NCBI GenBank assembly: GCA_016296635.1
Contig: JAEDIZ010000051.1
Coordinates: 1-14,875, forward strand
Direction of reading: 5' to 3'
DNA: 14,875 nt
Source of the DNA: Oscillospiraceae bacterium
Lineage (GTDB): Bacteria; Bacillota; Clostridia; Oscillospirales; Oscillospiraceae
Part shown: one piece after another, positions 6,419-14,722 of the stretch
Position numbering within the stretch: position 1 is the first letter of the stretch
Layout of the letters: each line of letters opens with the position of its first letter
Translations under genes and position numbers: made by a program
Notes under the pieces: generated by a model
Database searches by the model: none
What the model was told of the DNA's origin: nothing
The model's input: the letters and a program-made list of their open reading frames with translations, nothing else

Positions 6419-7795
6419 ATGGCAGCAGCTCTGCGCGCATTCTTTACACCACCGGCAGGCGGTCCTTTCAGCAACCGAAAACTGCTGCAGATCTTTCTGC
6501 CCGTGCTTGCTGAGCAGTTCATTGCAAACATCCTCGGTCTGGTCGATACGCTGTTGGCCTCCTCCTTCAACGATGCCGCCACAGCCGGCGTATCCCATGC
6601 ATTCATCATTACCAATGTTGCTTCGGCAGTCATAACCGGTCTTGCCGTGGGTGGCTCGGTTGTAACCGTCCAGTTTTTCGGCAGCAAAGATAACCGCCGT
6701 GCATCTGACAGCGCCCGGTGCTGCCTTGTTTTCACGCTGCTTATATCGTTGCTGTGCTGCAGCATGCTTTTAGCCTATCCTGCAAAGGTCATTACGCTGC
6801 TTGTCGGCAATGTTGACCGTGATGTTTTGGACTACGGTGTCACCTATCTGATTGTCAGCAGTTTGGTACTTCCGTTTACGGGCCTTTTCTCCGCCTGCAC
6901 CGCAACTTTCCGTGCGCAGGGCAACACACGCATTCCCATGCTTGCTTCCACGGCGATGCTGCTTCTGTCCATCGTATGCAAGTTCATTTTTTCCCTTGTA
7001 ATTCCGTTAGGTGTTCTCGGTGCAGGTTTGGCAAATCTTATCGGATCGGCCGTGACCTCTGTAGTTCTGTTTGCATTCATGCATTTCGGCCGGCTCGCAG
7101 TTTCCTTCCGACGCGGCAGCAGTCCATTTTTGGAACGAGAGATGTTCCTGCAGATCCTGCGTTACTCTATTCCGACTGCCATTGAAAATGCATCCGTGCA
7201 GATTGGGCTTCTTCTGGTGCAGCGGATCATTGCCGGCTACGGTGTCGTACACAGCGCTGCCCACGGAATCGCTTCTCGTTTGCAGCCGCTGTCTTATCTT
7301 CCTTCGTCCTGCTGGGGTATTGTAGCTATGATCGCAGCCGGTCAATGCTGCGGTGCGGGCAGCCGCGAACTGGCAGAAAAATGTGTCCGGCACATCATGC
7401 GGCTGAGCTACGCATGGATGCTCATACTCAATATGCTGTGGTTCATCTTTGCGGATCCACTGCTTCATCTTTTCGGCGGTTCACCGGAAACGCTCCGTCT
7501 GGCAAAGCAGCTTTTCCTTTTCTACTGTTTCTGCGCGATTTTCATGTATTCCACCGCCTATGGTCTGCCGCAGGCGCTACGCGGCGCAGGCGATGTTCGC
7601 TATACCATGTTGGTTTCTTTGGGTACTATGTTCCTGATCCGGCTCGGGGCGGCGTATCTGCTCGGCACCCGGCTCGGGCTCGGCACTTTCGGCGTTTGGA
7701 TTGCCATGGCCATCGACTGGGCCGTTCGTTCATTGTTTTATCTTCTCCGCTTCCGTTCCGGAAGATGGCTGGCGCATTGTATTGTCCATTCATAA
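6419..7795 (+). CDS. MATE family efflux transporter
   Basis: Predicted 458-residue integral membrane protein of the multidrug and toxic compound extrusion family, which exports cationic drugs or metabolites in exchange for Na+ or H+. Seen: about 12 hydrophobic segments and the two-fold MATE pattern. The first half carries FLPVLAEQFIANILGLVDTL with the following GVSHAFIITNVASAVITGLAVGGSV segment; the second repeats it around LQILRYSIPTAIENASVQIG. AQGNTRIPML and LRGAGDVRYTML occupy the conserved (Q/R)(G/A)xGDxxxP-like positions in the halves. Start chosen at the ATG at 6419 behind GGGAGG; an upstream in-frame ATG at 6359 lacks a site. It stands alone, with no link to the sugar genes. Substrate unknown. 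Confidence 0.93.
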   Translation: MAAALRAFFTPPAGGPFSNRKLLQIFLPVLAEQFIANILGLVDTLLASSFNDAATAGVSHAFIITNVASAVITGLAVGGSVVTVQFFGSKDNRRASDSARCCLVFTLLISLLCCSMLLAYPAKVITLLVGNVDRDVLDYGVTYLIVSSLVLPFTGLFSACTATFRAQGNTRIPMLASTAMLLLSIVCKFIFSLVIPLGVLGAGLANLIGSAVTSVVLFAFMHFGRLAVSFRRGSSPFLEREMFLQILRYSIPTAIENASVQIGLLLVQRIIAGYGVVHSAAHGIASRLQPLSYLPSSCWGIVAMIAAGQCCGAGSRELAEKCVRHIMRLSYAWMLILNMLWFIFADPLLHLFGGSPETLRLAKQLFLFYCFCAIFMYSTAYGLPQALRGAGDVRYTMLVSLGTMFLIRLGAAYLLGTRLGLGTFGVWIAMAIDWAVRSLFYLLRFRSGRWLAHCIVHS

Positions 7796-7811
7796 TCACG
7801 GCTTTTTTCAT

Positions 7812-7853
7812 AAAAACAACCGCTGCAAAGGCTCCTTTGCAGCGGTTGTTTTT
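7812..7853. terminator. Bidirectional intrinsic terminator shared by MATE and AraC genes
   Basis: A perfect 20-bp inverted repeat (7812-7831 with 7834-7853), with A5 at one end and T5 at the other and only two central bases, so the real loop opens a few pairs. It serves the MATE gene (plus) and the AraC gene (minus); the last bases overlap the AraC stop codon TAA (7854-7852). Confidence 0.92.
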
Positions 7854-8655
7854 ATATCTCTTTTCGGAACTGTCGCCGGTATTCCAATGGGGACATATGC
7901 GTATAATACCGGAAAAATTTACAGAAAAGCTCCGGCGAAACACACCCTACCGCTTCAGCAATGCTGCTGATAGGCGTATCCCCCGTGGACAGCATCGTCT
8001 TTGCCACGATCAGCCGTTCACAGGCGATATATTCCTTCAGCGTTTTCCCGCTGAACCGTTTCACGACCCTGCAGATATAATCTTTATTATATCGCAGTGC
8101 CTCGCTGAGAACGACTGCCGACAAATCGTTGCCGATATTGTTATCGACATATTCCCGGAACCGATGATAAAGATCCTGCCCGGGAATGTTCATATCCGCA
8201 GAATCCAGCACCTGCTCCAAAATCAATGTAAGAAGCGCCTCCGGCGAAATCGGCAGTATTGGTTTTTTCTGCATGAACTCATTCAAATGATAAAACAGAT
8301 CGCCTACATGGGTATTTTTTCCGACAATATAATCTTCTTCCATTTCGTCGACGAAATCATGTCCGCTCACTTCAAATTCGAGCTCATTTACCACCGCTCC
8401 GGCAACAGGCATATTATACTCAAAGCTGCAGCCGGATTTCAGCAGGATAAACCTATCATCCTGCACTATAACCTTCTTTCCGTAAATATACACATGCATG
8501 TAGCCGCTTGAAATATAAAAAATTCTCGGATGCCGAGCCAGTTCTGGCTGCGATACATATGGCTTGGTATGCCGGACCCGGTGAAAGCCCAGCAGCTGAA
8601 GGGAAATCTGATTCTGTTCTATGCCGTCATCGCGGTCTTTTTGATAAATAATCAT
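7852..8655 (-). CDS. AraC family transcriptional regulator
   Basis: Predicted 267-residue regulator. The N-terminal part (about 1-130) has a cupin-like ligand-binding pattern with alternating beta strands (RIFYISSGYMHVYIYGKKVI, then DRFILLKSGCSFEY). The C-terminal ~100 residues hold two helix-turn-helix units: DLSAVVLSEALRYNKDYICR and ISSIAEAVGCVSPELFCKFF, followed by the signature YYTHMSPLEYRRQ. The ATG at 8655 is preferred; a TTG at 8691 gives 12 more residues but lacks a ribosome site, and the GAGGA upstream of the ATG is a little far. The gene is divergent from the permease-led fructoside operon, the standard place for its activator, so it probably senses the imported or released sugar. 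That link is inferred from position. Confidence 0.9.
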   Translation of the reverse strand: MIIYQKDRDDGIEQNQISLQLLGFHRVRHTKPYVSQPELARHPRIFYISSGYMHVYIYGKKVIVQDDRFILLKSGCSFEYNMPVAGAVVNELEFEVSGHDFVDEMEEDYIVGKNTHVGDLFYHLNEFMQKKPILPISPEALLTLILEQVLDSADMNIPGQDLYHRFREYVDNNIGNDLSAVVLSEALRYNKDYICRVVKRFSGKTLKEYIACERLIVAKTMLSTGDTPISSIAEAVGCVSPELFCKFFRYYTHMSPLEYRRQFRKEI

Positions 8656-9017
8656 AGGTCGTAATTTTTCCTCTTCGTCGCGAAGTTTCAATAGATTTTT
8701 CAGAGAAAAGGCGATATTATGAAATTACACAATAACGGCTTTGGTATTGTAGATGATATCTCATTTGTTCGTAGTTGTCAATCGAAAATGTCTGTTTTTT
8801 TCTGATTATGTCGCATTTTTTCAATTTTTTCTGTGCTTTTTTGAAGAGCCGAGTATATACTTCATTCTGCATTTAGCCGAAAAATTGAAAAAATACGATT
8901 TATTTATGTTTGGTTTAGCAAAAACGCGTTCTCTTTTTTGTGCATTTTGCAGTATAACTTTCCGGCAAAAAAACGATATCTTCATATCGATTCTACCCGT
9001 CAAGGAGGCTTTGTTCA
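8656..9017. promoter_or_regulatory. AT-rich control region between AraC regulator and fructoside operon
   Basis: No gene seen in these 362 bases. On the plus strand a good -10, TATAAC (8953-8958), lies about 45 bases before the ribosome site of the first permease, but the bases 17 upstream (TCTCTT) are a poor -35. A weak -35 is what an activator-dependent promoter would show. An ACAATA/TATTGT repeat (8729-8734, 8745-8750) lies near the AraC start, and a long inverted repeat of T and A tracts lies at 8815-8894. Confidence 0.5.
8815..8894. repeat. 15-bp inverted repeat of A/T tracts in the operon control region
   Basis: Bases 8815-8829 (ATTTTTTCAATTTTT) are the exact reverse complement of 8880-8894, separated by 50 bases. 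It could be a paired binding site for the AraC-type protein or simply phased A-tracts giving bent DNA. Low complexity raises the odds of chance. Confidence 0.5.
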
Positions 9018-9935
9018 TTGAAGAAAGGAAAAAAACAAGCAGGGCTCAGCGCCAAGCGCCGGGATGTTCTGTTCATTACCGTCATGCTTCTGCCGGCAAT
9101 TTTGATCGTCCTTTGGCAGATCTATTATCCGGTGCTTCGCGGAATTGTGATGGCATTTCAGAACTACAATCTCTATAACCTATCCAAGGTAAAGTTCATC
9201 GGTCTGGAAAACTTTAAGGAGCTGCTGACACCCAGTCCCTTTAACTCCTTCATCCGTACCATGAAGAATACCGTATACTGGGTCTTCGGCTCTCTGGTTC
9301 CGCAGTTTTTGATTGGCTTCCTTATCGCGATGCTGCTGCGCAGATCCTTCCGTGGCAGAGGCGGCTATCAGGGTGTCATCTCCTTCCCTTGGGCAGTATC
9401 CGGCTTCATAATCGGCATTATGTGGCGTTGGATGTTTAACGGCACCTCCGGTGTTATCAACGACGTGCTGCAAAAAATCGGCCTGATCGAAAAACCCATC
9501 GGCTGGCTTTCGAGCGCATCCACTTCTCTTGTCTCTGTTATCATTGCAAACATCTGGTACGGCATCCCCTATTTCGTGATTATGATCACAGCCGCGCTGC
9601 AGGGTGTCCCTCAGGATCTGTATGAAGCAGCTGAAATGGACGGTGCAAACTCCTTTGCAAAGTTCCGTGTCATTACTCTGCCGCATATCAAATCCGTTCT
9701 GATTCTCACCTGCCTGCTGCGTGTCATTTGGATCTTCAATGGTCCGGAGGCAATCATCTCGATGACGAACGGCGGCCCCGGCGGCTCCAGTCAGATTATG
9801 ACCTCCTATATGTACACGCTCATCAACAGCCTAGACTACGGCAAGGCCAGCGCCATCGGCGTCATTTGCACCGTTATCCTCACACTTTATACACTCTTCT
9901 ATCTGAAGGTCACCAGTCTGAACAAGGAGGACTGA
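9018..9935 (+). CDS. Sugar ABC transporter permease, UgpA/MalF-like (first gene of fructoside operon)
   Basis: Predicted 305-residue inner membrane subunit with about six helices, forming the translocation channel with the next gene product. The EAA loop is clear at about 202-224 (YEAAEMDGANSFAKF, then RVITLPHI). It is preceded by the usual QGVPQDL and followed by a NGGPGGSSQIMTSYMY segment, typical of the MalF/UgpA side of CUT1 systems. The start is a TTG at 9018 with AAGGAGG nine bases upstream; no better ATG exists before the first helix. The gene leads an operon controlled from the AT-rich region upstream. No ATPase gene is present, so a shared MsmX/MsmK-type ATPase encoded elsewhere is likely. 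Confidence 0.95.
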   Translation: MKKGKKQAGLSAKRRDVLFITVMLLPAILIVLWQIYYPVLRGIVMAFQNYNLYNLSKVKFIGLENFKELLTPSPFNSFIRTMKNTVYWVFGSLVPQFLIGFLIAMLLRRSFRGRGGYQGVISFPWAVSGFIIGIMWRWMFNGTSGVINDVLQKIGLIEKPIGWLSSASTSLVSVIIANIWYGIPYFVIMITAALQGVPQDLYEAAEMDGANSFAKFRVITLPHIKSVLILTCLLRVIWIFNGPEAIISMTNGGPGGSSQIMTSYMYTLINSLDYGKASAIGVICTVILTLYTLFYLKVTSLNKED

Positions 9936-9938
9936 GCT

Positions 9939-10799
9939 ATGACAATTACATCCCGAGAAAGAAAGAATCCGGCTTTTTGGGTCGGTCAGGTTGTCAAGTT
10001 CGCCATTCTGATTTTCCATCTCGTCATTACGCTCTTCCCCTTCTATTGGATGATCAACACGGCATTGAAATCCACGCAGGCAGAAATATACGCCTATCCC
10101 GTTGTCTACTGGCCAAAGTTCCCCACCTTTCAGAATTTCATCGACATCGCTACCAAAGGCCATTTCCTGACCTATTTTTTGAATTCGTTCTTCTATTCCG
10201 CCGTTGCAACGGTTATCGGCACCTTTATCGCCATTTTGGCGGCATATGTTCTGTCCCGGATGCGTTTCCGCGGCCGTTCTGCCATTCTGTTTTTCTTCAT
10301 TCTGACGCAGATGCTTCCTGGCTTTGTCGGTCTTGCACCTAAATATCAGATGTATTCCTCCATGGGTCTGATTAACACCCGCGTCGGTATCATTCTGATC
10401 TACATTGGCAATGTCCTGCCGTATTCCATCATTACGCTGCGTGCATTCTTCGATGGTGTCCCGGAATCCATTGAAGAAGCCGCTCTGATAGACGGCTGTA
10501 GCCGGTTGGATTCCGTGTTCCGCATTGCAGTTCCTTTGATGATCCCCGGCATCGCGTCCGTTCTGATTTTCGACTTTGTGAACACTTGGAACGAGCTCTT
10601 CAGTGCAATCCTCTTCCTGGATACCGACAACATGAAAACCATTACGGTCGGTCTGAATGCTCTGATTCAGAAGAGCGACATCGCCTGGGGTCAGATGATG
10701 GCTGGCACGATTATCGCAATTCTGCCCACGATTCTGCTGTTTGCACTTCTCAGAAAGTATATGGTCGCAGGTCTGACCAGCGGCGCAGTCAAGGGCTGA
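9939..10799 (+). CDS. Sugar ABC transporter permease, MalG-like (second permease of fructoside operon)
   Basis: Predicted 286-residue membrane protein, the partner of the preceding permease. It shows six hydrophobic segments, the FPFYWMINTALKS start typical of MalG-like proteins, the EAA loop at about 179-203 (EEAALIDGCSRLDSVF, then RIAVPLM), WNELFSAILFL after it, and the end KYMVAGLTSGAVKG. The start is 3 bases after the previous stop, with the AAGGAGG site lying inside the end of that gene, so the two are translationally close. The end of this protein aligns well by eye with the truncated permease at 4395-4829, which shows what that fragment has lost. Confidence 0.95.
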   Translation: MTITSRERKNPAFWVGQVVKFAILIFHLVITLFPFYWMINTALKSTQAEIYAYPVVYWPKFPTFQNFIDIATKGHFLTYFLNSFFYSAVATVIGTFIAILAAYVLSRMRFRGRSAILFFFILTQMLPGFVGLAPKYQMYSSMGLINTRVGIILIYIGNVLPYSIITLRAFFDGVPESIEEAALIDGCSRLDSVFRIAVPLMIPGIASVLIFDFVNTWNELFSAILFLDTDNMKTITVGLNALIQKSDIAWGQMMAGTIIAILPTILLFALLRKYMVAGLTSGAVKG

Positions 10800-10843
10800 C
10801 AAATAATTAATATAATTCGCAACAAAAAAGAGGCAAAAAGAAA

Positions 10844-12025
10844 ATGATTGATTCTTCCGATGAGGCCATGATCCTCGCACACGGCGGCGATTGCTACGAG
10901 CAGTTTTTAGGATCTGTTGCCCCTCCCGTATTCATGTCCTCGCTTTTCACATGCAACTCGCTGGATGAATACCATTTCGGCGCACCCGGAAAGCATATTT
11001 ACAGCCGCTATACGAACCCGGATGTCAGCGTTTTGGAGCAGAAAGTTGCAGAGCTGGAAAACGGGCGGTTCTGTCTGGCCTATGCAAACGGTATGGCTGC
11101 CGCCAGCGCAGCGATCCTTTCAAAGGCAAAGGCCGGCGGACACATCGTCTGTGTCCACAACGCCTACGGCTGTATTCATGAATTCCTCGAAGTCTACCTG
11201 CAGCCTGTCATGCAGATGACCTATACATATGTACACGGCTACGACACGCAGGAAATTCTGCAGGCTCTGCAGGACAATACATGCCTGATTATTTTGGAGA
11301 GCCCCGGTAGCGATACCTTTACGCTGGTTGATTTGCAGGCCGTCACCGCAGAAGCAAAAAAGCGTGGTATTCCGACTTACATTGACAACACCTACTGCAC
11401 TCCGCTGTATCAGAAGCCTCTTTCTCTCGGCATCGATATTGTCATGCATACCGCCACAAAGTATATGGGCGGACACAGCGATGTGCTGGGCGGCTTGCTC
11501 GTAACAAACGATGAGGAAACCTACAACCGGCTGAAGCAGCTGCGGCATCTGTTCGGCGGCATCAGCGCGCCTATGGAAGCATGGCTGATTCTCCGCGGTC
11601 TGCGAACCATGAAAGTCCGTCTGGACGAACATCAGAAGATTGCCACGGAGATTGCCAATGAGTTGGAAAAAGACCCCCGCGTCCGTAAGGTCTACTACCC
11701 CGGGCTGGAAAGCTTCCCGCAAAAGCAGCTCCGCGATAAGCAGCAGAGCGGCAGCAGCGGACTGATGAGCTTTGAAATCAACGGAACCGTCGAGCAGGCA
11801 CGCGCCGTCGTCGAACGGCTCAAGGTCTTCTCTCTCGGCCCGTCCTGGGGTGGATTTGAAAGTCTAGTCATGATGCCTCTCTATTTTAAGTCTGAAGAAT
11901 ATGCCGAATGGTATGGCGCGTCGCGCGGTCTGATCCGTATTCATTGCGGACTTGAAGGTGTAAAGCCGCTTCTGGAAGACCTGCGTCAGGCTCTGTCTGT
12001 ACTGGATGAAGGAGAATCCGCGTGA
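10844..12025 (+). CDS. Cys/Met metabolism PLP-dependent enzyme (cystathionine gamma-synthase / methionine gamma-lyase family)
   Basis: Predicted 393-residue cytoplasmic PLP enzyme of the family that makes or breaks C-S bonds in cysteine, homocysteine and related amino acids. Seen: YSRYTNP (Tyr53, Arg55, phosphate binding from the partner subunit), ANGMAA (81-86), AYGC (Tyr108, Cys110), ESPGSDT at 152-158 in place of the usual ESPANP, IDNTYCTPLYQ (Asp181, PLP ring), MHTATKYMGGHSDV with the PLP Lys206, YSWGG-like SWGGFESL (334-341) and RIHCGLE (Arg365, carboxylate). Tyr-Gly-Cys is found in methionine gamma-lyases, while SWGGFESL is the MetC beta-lyase form, so the exact reaction cannot be assigned. 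It starts 44 bases after the permease, with AAGAGG upstream, and overlaps yesL by 4 bases. A perfect TATAAT at 10811-10816 may mark an internal promoter but lacks a -35. Its place in a sugar operon is odd. Confidence 0.9.
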   Translation: MIDSSDEAMILAHGGDCYEQFLGSVAPPVFMSSLFTCNSLDEYHFGAPGKHIYSRYTNPDVSVLEQKVAELENGRFCLAYANGMAAASAAILSKAKAGGHIVCVHNAYGCIHEFLEVYLQPVMQMTYTYVHGYDTQEILQALQDNTCLIILESPGSDTFTLVDLQAVTAEAKKRGIPTYIDNTYCTPLYQKPLSLGIDIVMHTATKYMGGHSDVLGGLLVTNDEETYNRLKQLRHLFGGISAPMEAWLILRGLRTMKVRLDEHQKIATEIANELEKDPRVRKVYYPGLESFPQKQLRDKQQSGSSGLMSFEINGTVEQARAVVERLKVFSLGPSWGGFESLVMMPLYFKSEEYAEWYGASRGLIRIHCGLEGVKPLLEDLRQALSVLDEGESA

Positions 12026-12735
12026 AACACTTATTTGACTACGATGCCCCTTTGATGAGAGCGCTCCGGCAGATTGCATACATGATCCTTCTGAATTTTG
12101 TATTCGTTCTGACCTGTATGCCCGTTTTCACTATCGGTGCGTCTGCAGCCGCCCTGCATGAGGTCCTCTGCTCTGAATTTGACGAGAATCCCGCAGGAAA
12201 GTATTTCCGTCTGTTTAAGGCACATTTTGCCGTTGCCACAAAGTGTTTTCTTCTGCTTCTGCTGATCGGTGTTGTAATTTTCCTTGACTATTGTCTGTCG
12301 AGAAGCAGTGCTTCGCAGTCCCCTTCCGTTTTCTCCTATATTCTGCTCGCCGCCGGTTTCCTGCTCGTCATGACCGCAGGGTACCTGTTCCCGCTCTGCG
12401 CACACAGCAGGAAAACATCCGTCAGAGCGCTTTATCAGCAGAGCATTCAGTATATGCTGCAATACCTGCCGCGCTCTTTTTTGATCGGATTGCTGAACAT
12501 TCTCTTTCCCGTACTGGTTCTTTATTTCCCGTTTCACCTGCTCCGCTTCGGCTTTGTTTTTCTGCTGATTGGCTTTTCTTTTCTTGCAAAGATGATTGTT
12601 CTTTTGCTTCGAAAGCCACTCCGAATCTTGGCGCCCGAAATGCAGTCTGGCAGGAAAGCTGCAGTCGAAAAGCAGATAATCTCCGACAGTGACGAATTCT
12701 ACCGGGAGTTTGAAAAGAAAAGCAGCAGGAAGTGA
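12022..12735 (+). CDS. YesL family (DUF624) membrane protein
   Basis: Predicted 237-residue membrane protein with about five hydrophobic segments. The opening is typical of DUF624: an F-x-Y-D-A start, then LMRALRQIAYMILLNFVFVL and the TCMPVFTIGASAAALHEV segment, matching the usual lPvvTiGpa.tAl pattern. YesL-like proteins are repeatedly found beside CUT1 permease genes in Firmicutes, but their function is not established; a role in assembly or regulation of the transporter is often supposed. The start is a GTG overlapping the upstream stop (GTGA), with GAAGGAG eight or so bases before it, so translation is coupled to the PLP enzyme. The charged C-terminal tail (SDSDEFYREFEKKSSRK) is probably cytoplasmic. 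Confidence 0.88.
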   Translation: MKHLFDYDAPLMRALRQIAYMILLNFVFVLTCMPVFTIGASAAALHEVLCSEFDENPAGKYFRLFKAHFAVATKCFLLLLLIGVVIFLDYCLSRSSASQSPSVFSYILLAAGFLLVMTAGYLFPLCAHSRKTSVRALYQQSIQYMLQYLPRSFLIGLLNILFPVLVLYFPFHLLRFGFVFLLIGFSFLAKMIVLLLRKPLRILAPEMQSGRKAAVEKQIISDSDEFYREFEKKSSRK

Positions 12736-12741
12736 GTATAC

Positions 12742-14661
12742 TTGGACATCATTCTTGAAAAAAACTATCTGATGTTTCCAATCCGGCTTGGCTCTGCAAA
12801 TGTGCAGCTGCATTTTTTTGACGGAGAACGCTTTCTCGGAAGCTACGACCTTCCATACGCAGAAACCGATCCCGATGCGGCCGCGTATTTGGATGTCCGC
12901 CGTCTGAAAGGCCGACCACTCCGTCTGGAAACTTCATCCCCGATCTATCTGCGTCAGGTCGATCAGCAGACGGTTCCTCTTTTAGACCCTTCCCGGGAGC
13001 CGGTCTCACCCGGCAGTCTGCCGACAGATGTTCCGCAGATCGGCAGCCCGATCTTCCGGGCCGATACCTTTTACAAGCACTATGCCTATACTCCGGTCAG
13101 CATCTGCAGGCATGAAACGTGTTTTATCCCATCTTCTGCCTATCTCGTTCTCCTTGTCCGGGAGGATGCTCCGCCAAAGCTGCTCCGCTTTTTTGAAAAC
13201 GGCAGACTGCTTGCCGAATACCGGGTAAAGCTTTGCACGCAGAATCCCGATTTTCTCTCATATCTTGATATCCGTCGATGGATCGGTCATTCGCTCACGC
13301 TGGAATCAAGCTGCGAAGTTCCGATTCGGCAAGCGAAGCAGATTGATTTTCCCGATCTTTATCGTGAGGAAAACCGGCCGTTGGTACATTTCACCGTCAA
13401 AAACGGATGGAACAACGATCCCAACGGGCTGATCTTTCTGAATGGTATCTATCACATGTTTTATCAGTATGGGCCATGCAGCGTCCATTGGAACAATATG
13501 CACTGGGGTCACGCCGTCAGCCGGGATCTGATAAGATGGCAGGAAGAACCCTGCGCACTCTGTCCGGACGAAATCGGCACAATTGCCTCCGGCAGCGCTG
13601 TTTTGGACCAAAAAAATGTCAGTGAGCTCGGATCACAGCAGTCGCCGCCCGTCCTTCTGTTCTTCTCCAGCACCGGTCGTGGCTTCGAGCAGCATTTAGC
13701 ATATTCAACGGATGGTCTTCAGACGATTCGGAAATATGCCGGCAATCCGGTTCTGCCGAACATTTGTGCAGGTAACCGCGACCCGCGTGTTGTTTGGTGC
13801 GAAGAGCTGAACAAATGGCTGATGGCTCTTTACATGGATGGAGATGAATACTGGCTGTTCGCCTCTGAAGATTTGCTTCACTGGCAGATGCATCAGCAGC
13901 TGCATCTGCCGCGGGACAGCGAGTGTCCTGACCTCTATCCCATCATGACCGATACAGGCGAGCGGAAATGGATTCTGTCCGGCGCTCACGACATCTATGT
14001 TGTCGGAACATTCCGGCACGGTTTCTTCGTACCGGAACAGCCTCCCGCTCAGCTCAGCTACGGCGGATTAATCTATGCCTCGCAAACCTTCAGCGAAACC
14101 TGGCCGGAAGTGATCAGGATCAGCTGGGACATGACTTCAAACTGGCAATGCCGCGCCTCACAGCAAATGGGCATTCCTACAAGAATGACGCTTCGCAGAG
14201 ATGCCGACCGATACCGTCTGTGTGCCTATCCCATCCCCGCCTTCGATACGCTTTGGAAGGATTCTTTTACGGACACTTCCATCCGTCTTTTCCCAGAACA
14301 GGCTTATTTCAGAAAGCTTGAAGCTGCTCCATCCGATCTGCTTTTGGTTTTGGACAACAGTAAAAGCGGGAAACTGGATATTCAGCTATTCGGTTCATTG
14401 ATAACGCTCAATCTTTCTGCCGGAAGCATTGCCGTCGGCAGTACCACAGCCCCGCTTCTGCTGCACGACGAAGCAATCCGTCTGCGGATGATTTTTGATC
14501 GGCGCACGCTGGAGTTGTTTATCGATGACGGTGCAGCCGTGCTTGCCGTTGAAGCAGATACCGTCTTCTCGGCAAATTTCCTGCAGCTTCAGAGTACGGA
14601 GCCTGTCAATATCCGCTTGCTGCGGATCGCCGCCCTCAGGTCAATATGGCCGCAGGACTGA
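12742..14661 (+). CDS. GH32 beta-fructosidase (levanase/invertase type) with duplicated N-terminal beta domain
   Basis: Predicted 639-residue glycoside hydrolase releasing fructose from beta-fructosides such as sucrose, inulin-type or levan-type oligosaccharides. The catalytic motifs are intact: GWNNDPNG (nucleophile Asp226), RDPRVVW (Asp347, transition-state stabiliser) and ECPDLYP (acid/base Glu394). After the five-blade propeller comes a C-terminal beta-sandwich (about 520-639) with RTLELFIDDG. Before the propeller are about 205 residues of extra beta-rich sequence containing two copies of one unit (residues about 25-72 and 150-197, 19 of 48 identical without gaps), resembling the N-terminal DUF4980-type domain of some levanases. 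There is no signal peptide, so it acts inside the cell on imported substrate. The start is a TTG 6 bases after yesL, with AGGAAG upstream; the next in-frame Met is residue 11. The exact linkage preference cannot be read. Confidence 0.93.
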   Translation: MDIILEKNYLMFPIRLGSANVQLHFFDGERFLGSYDLPYAETDPDAAAYLDVRRLKGRPLRLETSSPIYLRQVDQQTVPLLDPSREPVSPGSLPTDVPQIGSPIFRADTFYKHYAYTPVSICRHETCFIPSSAYLVLLVREDAPPKLLRFFENGRLLAEYRVKLCTQNPDFLSYLDIRRWIGHSLTLESSCEVPIRQAKQIDFPDLYREENRPLVHFTVKNGWNNDPNGLIFLNGIYHMFYQYGPCSVHWNNMHWGHAVSRDLIRWQEEPCALCPDEIGTIASGSAVLDQKNVSELGSQQSPPVLLFFSSTGRGFEQHLAYSTDGLQTIRKYAGNPVLPNICAGNRDPRVVWCEELNKWLMALYMDGDEYWLFASEDLLHWQMHQQLHLPRDSECPDLYPIMTDTGERKWILSGAHDIYVVGTFRHGFFVPEQPPAQLSYGGLIYASQTFSETWPEVIRISWDMTSNWQCRASQQMGIPTRMTLRRDADRYRLCAYPIPAFDTLWKDSFTDTSIRLFPEQAYFRKLEAAPSDLLLVLDNSKSGKLDIQLFGSLITLNLSAGSIAVGSTTAPLLLHDEAIRLRMIFDRRTLELFIDDGAAVLAVEADTVFSANFLQLQSTEPVNIRLLRIAALRSIWPQD

Positions 14662-14722
14662 AGCTGTCAACTTGTCATCAGGCGCATTGCGCTTGAAATA
14701 AAAAAACCAGGAGGAACCAATC

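Noticed and set aside
7345..8511. A 388-residue plus-strand frame spanning the MATE end and the AraC gene
   Set aside because: It runs through a strong bidirectional terminator and over two well-supported genes in other frames.
10811..10816. A perfect TATAAT between the second permease and the PLP gene, as an internal promoter
   Set aside because: No acceptable -35 lies 16-18 bases upstream (GTCAAG-like bases only) and the spacer DNA is AT-rich, so it is noted in the gene entry but not called.
9831..10880. A 349-residue minus-strand frame across both permease genes and the PLP gene start
   Set aside because: Crosses the boundaries of well-supported genes on the other strand, with low-complexity, Asn- and Asp-rich translation typical of an antisense shadow.
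13883..13910. A perfect 10-bp inverted repeat (GGCAGATGCA and complement, 8-base loop) inside the GH32 gene
   Set aside because: It lies in conserved coding sequence just before the ECPD motif and is explained by the residues encoded (QMHQQLHLP); no separate role is supported.
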